DNA from: an uncultured Spirochaetaceae bacterium
GTDB lineage: Bacteria; Spirochaetota; Spirochaetia; Sphaerochaetales; Sphaerochaetaceae
Length of the DNA: 5,681 bases
Direction: 5' to 3'
Assembly (NCBI GenBank): GCA_946414625.1
Contig: CAMKPI010000101.1
Span: 1-5,681 of the forward strand
Under the pieces are notes generated by a model, which was not told where the DNA came from, made no database searches, and saw nothing but the letters and a program-made list of their open reading frames with translations. Shown piece after piece: positions 4,657 through 5,681 of this stretch (position 1 is the first letter of the stretch; each line of letters opens with the position of its first letter). A program made the position numbers and the translations under genes.

Positions 4657-4697
4657 TTCCACCCTCTCACCCCTCCTTCAAAACAAACTCTCAAACG
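4657..4697 (-). repeat. Stop/ribosome-site junction repeat, orphan copy
   Basis: This copy matches 4116-4156 over 41 bp with one difference. Its tail frame is the true C-terminus of the 64-aa gene (TFESLF-stop). The AAGGAGGGGTGAGAGG and GTG (4662) that follow lead into a 76-codon frame antisense to the terminator and the 120-aa gene. A start signal is therefore present without a convincing gene. Confidence 0.75.
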
Positions 4698-4872
4698 TCG
4701 GCAGGGCTGCTGCGTCCTTGCCCCCTTCCGACAGGGCGATGCGCTTCCCTTCGACCAGTCCTTTTGCGTAGGACATGGCCGCAATCAGCAACTTATCCTC
4801 GCAGTCGGTGTTCCGGACGGCCTCGACAATGCGGGCGGTTTCCTTCTCAGCCTGTTCTCTCTCCTTCGTCAT
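4678..4872 (-). CDS. First gene of the leftward early operon (64 aa, hypothetical)
   Basis: ATG at 4872 follows AAAGGAGGGGGAGTGT. The 64-residue soluble product has a charged N-terminal helix (TKEREQAEKETARIVEAV) and a second helix (DKLLIAAMSYAKGLVEGKRI), then a flexible end, PTFESLF. It is the first gene after the repressor-controlled leftward promoter, with a leader of about 110 nt containing two perfect dyads. Its FESLF end is the tail motif repeated at the other junctions, and this is the only place in the window where that tail belongs to an intact gene. The family is not recognised. Confidence 0.7.
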   Translation of the reverse strand: MTKEREQAEKETARIVEAVRNTDCEDKLLIAAMSYAKGLVEGKRIALSEGGKDAAALPTFESLF

Positions 4873-4896
4873 ACACTCCCCCTCCTTTCCCCGCGG

Positions 4897-4917
4897 CCAT
4901 ATTCACTGTGAATATGG
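4897..4917. promoter_or_regulatory. Perfect 21-bp dyad (operator or leader hairpin)
   Basis: CCATATTCA-CTG-TGAATATGG has 9-bp perfect arms and a 3-nt centre. It lies in the leader of the leftward operon, 25 bp before the 64-aa gene's ATG, and is one base from the next dyad. It is not followed by a T-run on either strand, so it is not a terminator. Confidence 0.7.
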
Positions 4918-4918
4918 T

Positions 4919-4942
4919 ATACTTGCCTGTTAAGGCAAGTAT
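4919..4942. promoter_or_regulatory. Perfect dyad with TTGCC-N6-GGCAA core
   Basis: ATACTTGCCT-GTTA-AGGCAAGTAT has 10-bp arms. Its core TTGCC-N6-GGCAA recurs at 5626-5641 beyond the repressor gene. It overlaps a third TGGTATACT (4915-4923) on the plus strand, so a bound protein could block that promoter. Confidence 0.65.
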
Positions 4943-4964
4943 TTTGCATTTAGTGACTTTTAAT

Positions 4965-4977
4965 CTCACTAAGTAAG
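4965..4977. promoter_or_regulatory. Repressor operator candidate O2
   Basis: CTCACTAAGTAAG differs at one base from the perfect dyad at 4996-5008. It is centred 31 bp from O1, just downstream of the expected leftward transcription start. A further half site, TTAGTGA, lies at 4950-4956 in inverted orientation. Confidence 0.65.
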
Positions 4978-4988
4978 TTTATATTTGT

Positions 4989-5017
4989 ATTTTATCTTAC
5001 TAAGTAAGTATTGTCAA
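4989..5017 (-). promoter_or_regulatory. Leftward early promoter
   Basis: On the minus strand the -35 TTGACA (5017-5012) is a full consensus match. The spacer is 17 bp and the -10 is TAAAAT (4994-4989). Operator O1 fills the spacer, so a bound repressor would exclude RNA polymerase. Transcription would start near 4982 and run into the 64-aa gene. Confidence 0.8.
4996..5008. promoter_or_regulatory. Repressor operator candidate O1
   Basis: CTTACT-A-AGTAAG is a perfect odd-centred dyad between the -35 and -10 of the leftward promoter. It is the best match to the shared pattern CTYACTRAGTARG and so probably the strongest site. Confidence 0.75.
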
Positions 5018-5027
5018 TATATTTTTC

Positions 5028-5056
5028 TTGCATTTTCTCACTGAGTAGGATATTAT
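5028..5056 (+). promoter_or_regulatory. Repressor gene promoter
   Basis: TTGCAT (5028-5033), 17 bp and TATTAT (5051-5056) face rightward. The start would be near 5063, giving a leader of about 17 nt. Operator O3 lies in the spacer, suggesting that the repressor controls its own gene. Confidence 0.65.
5037..5049. promoter_or_regulatory. Repressor operator candidate O3
   Basis: CTCACTGAGTAGG has three differences from O1 and is centred 41 bp from it. It lies in the spacer of the repressor promoter and, by its weaker match, would be filled last, as in negative autoregulation. Confidence 0.55.
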
Positions 5057-5079
5057 TACATAAAAAGGGGGCGAATAAA

Positions 5080-5568
5080 TTGAAAAAAAATGTTATCAAC
5101 GCTCAAATCAGGAAGTTGCGTAAGGCATTGAAGCTCAATCAAACAGAATTTGGAGAGAGAATTGGCCTAAAAAGTGGGGCTATTGGAAAGATGGAAAAAG
5201 ATGGCGGCACTGTCATAGAACAGAATATAAAATTGATCTGCGAGAAGTTCAATGTCCGCCGGGAATGGCTGACGGAAGGCGCCGGCGAAATGCTGCAGGC
5301 CACGGAAGATACCCTTTTCTCCGCCTTTGCCAGGCGCTATCAGCTGACCAAGGCGGAGCAGAATGTGGCCCGCTACCTCCTGCAGCTCAGCACCGAAGAA
5401 CGGCAAAGCATCCTTCAGCATATTCTTTCCATCGCCGACGCCGCCCGCTCCGCATCCGGCACATCCACCATCGATGAAAAGGTGGAAGCCTACCGCAAGG
5501 AGCTTGAGGAAGAAGAAAAGGGGAAGGCAAGGTCGTCAGCTTCACCCGATGCAGAAGAAAGCGCTTGA
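5080..5568 (+). CDS. Phage repressor, XRE family (162 aa)
   Basis: TTG at 5080 is chosen: AGGGGG lies 8 nt upstream. An upstream in-frame ATG (5011) would start inside the promoter, and no in-frame ATG lies near. Residues 5-60 are a lambda-repressor-type HTH (AQIRKLRKALKLNQTEFGER, IGLKSGAIGKMEKDGG), followed by IKLICEKFNVRREWLTEGAGEM, a hallmark of phage XRE repressors. Residues 78-122 are helical (LFSAFARRYQLTKAEQNVAR...), likely for dimerisation. The end is an acidic, low-complexity tail (KELEEEEKGKARSSASPDAE). No S24/LexA peptidase domain is present, so induction must work without RecA-triggered self-cleavage, perhaps through an antirepressor or ImmA-like protease elsewhere. GC rises from about 36-43% to about 60% near residue 54. 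Confidence 0.9.
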   Translation: MKKNVINAQIRKLRKALKLNQTEFGERIGLKSGAIGKMEKDGGTVIEQNIKLICEKFNVRREWLTEGAGEMLQATEDTLFSAFARRYQLTKAEQNVARYLLQLSTEERQSILQHILSIADAARSASGTSTIDEKVEAYRKELEEEEKGKARSSASPDAEESA

Positions 5569-5569
5569 G

Positions 5570-5597
5570 GTAAAGAAAAGCCGCCCGTGATGGGCGG
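5570..5597 (-). terminator. Leftward intrinsic terminator
   Basis: CCGCCC (5581-5586), a 5-nt loop and GGGCGG (5592-5597) are preceded on the plus strand by an A-rich run. On the minus strand the stem is therefore followed by CTTTTCTTTA, a terminator pointing left. It implies a leftward gene entering from beyond 5681. On the plus strand there is no T-run, so it is a weak stop for the repressor transcript. Confidence 0.65.
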
Positions 5598-5623
5598 TGA
5601 AGGAAACTCTTGAATCTGTCATG

Positions 5624-5643
5624 TTTTGCCGACGTTGGCAAAA
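5624..5643. promoter_or_regulatory. Second TTGCC-N6-GGCAA dyad
   Basis: TTTTGCC-GACGTT-GGCAAAA has 7-bp perfect arms, and the centre is also palindromic except for one pair. Core and spacing match the dyad at 4919-4942. It lies beyond the repressor gene in the last stretch of the window, where I see no convincing gene. Confidence 0.55.
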
Positions 5644-5681
5644 TGATGTCAATGGCCAAAGGTGAAAAATCATTGAACTTA

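Noticed and set aside
4432..4662. 76-codon minus-strand frame with a good ribosome site and GTG
   Set aside because: It runs antisense through an intrinsic terminator and the acidic 120-aa gene, and its Arg-rich content is what a shadow of an acidic gene gives. Kept only as an orphan start signal.
5610..5681. Possible start of a rightward gene (TTG at 5610 after AAGGA), reading on to the edge; FADVGKM recalls DinD/antirepressor proteins
   Set aside because: Too short to judge, it crosses a dyad, and the similarity is only a few residues.
1..5681. CRISPR arrays, tRNA or rRNA genes
   Set aside because: No regularly spaced repeats of array type and no cloverleaf or rRNA-like sequence was seen; the repeats present are gene junctions and operators.

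Overview
The window looks like the immunity/early region of a temperate phage or related integrative element from a Gram-positive-type bacterium (Bacillota). The basis is strong AGGAGG ribosome sites at nearly every gene, tightly packed genes of 40-160 codons, two XRE-type regulators, an excisionase-like HTH protein and a PcfK/PcfJ pair. Coding DNA is moderately GC-rich and the control region is AT-rich. I cannot name the genus.

Right side (4880-5681): a switch region. A rightward repressor gene (5080-5568, TTG start) faces a leftward early promoter (TTGACA, 17 bp, TAAAAT at 5017-4989). Three copies of a 13-bp dyad (CTYACTRAGTARG) lie at 4965, 4996 and 5037. Two of them sit exactly in the -35/-10 spacers of the opposing promoters. 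Further perfect dyads lie at 4897-4917 and 4919-4942. A dyad of the same TTGCC-N6-GGCAA type lies beyond the repressor at 5624-5643. A leftward terminator at 5570-5597 implies a convergent gene just outside the window.

Centre (2500-4872): a leftward string of very small genes: a 64-aa protein, a 63-aa protein, an 86-aa membrane/Cys protein, a 60-aa protein, a 50-aa coiled coil, a 48-aa membrane protein and a Cro-like 67-aa XRE protein. A repeated stop/ribosome-site junction separates many of them; in one frame it encodes a C-terminal tail like FESLF-stop. Two rightward genes (90 aa, and 120 aa very acidic) are embedded against this direction. Each is driven by an extended -10 promoter (TGGTATACT) inside a duplicated 83-bp divergent cassette. 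They look like separately expressed accessory genes.

Left side (1-2500): 2100-2500 has no convincing intact gene. It holds a highly structured stretch that I read as a possible internally deleted IS200/IS605-type (tnpB/omegaRNA-like) relic. The leftward series then continues with an excisionase-like HTH protein (113 aa), a 40-aa membrane protein, a PcfK-like protein (the family that includes the Cas9 inhibitor AcrIIA9), and a PcfJ-like protein cut by the window edge.

Working model (inference): in the lysogen the repressor holds the leftward promoter off, while the two rightward genes are expressed from their own promoters. On induction the leftward operon is made. The repeated junctions look like the joints by which small genes have been swapped.
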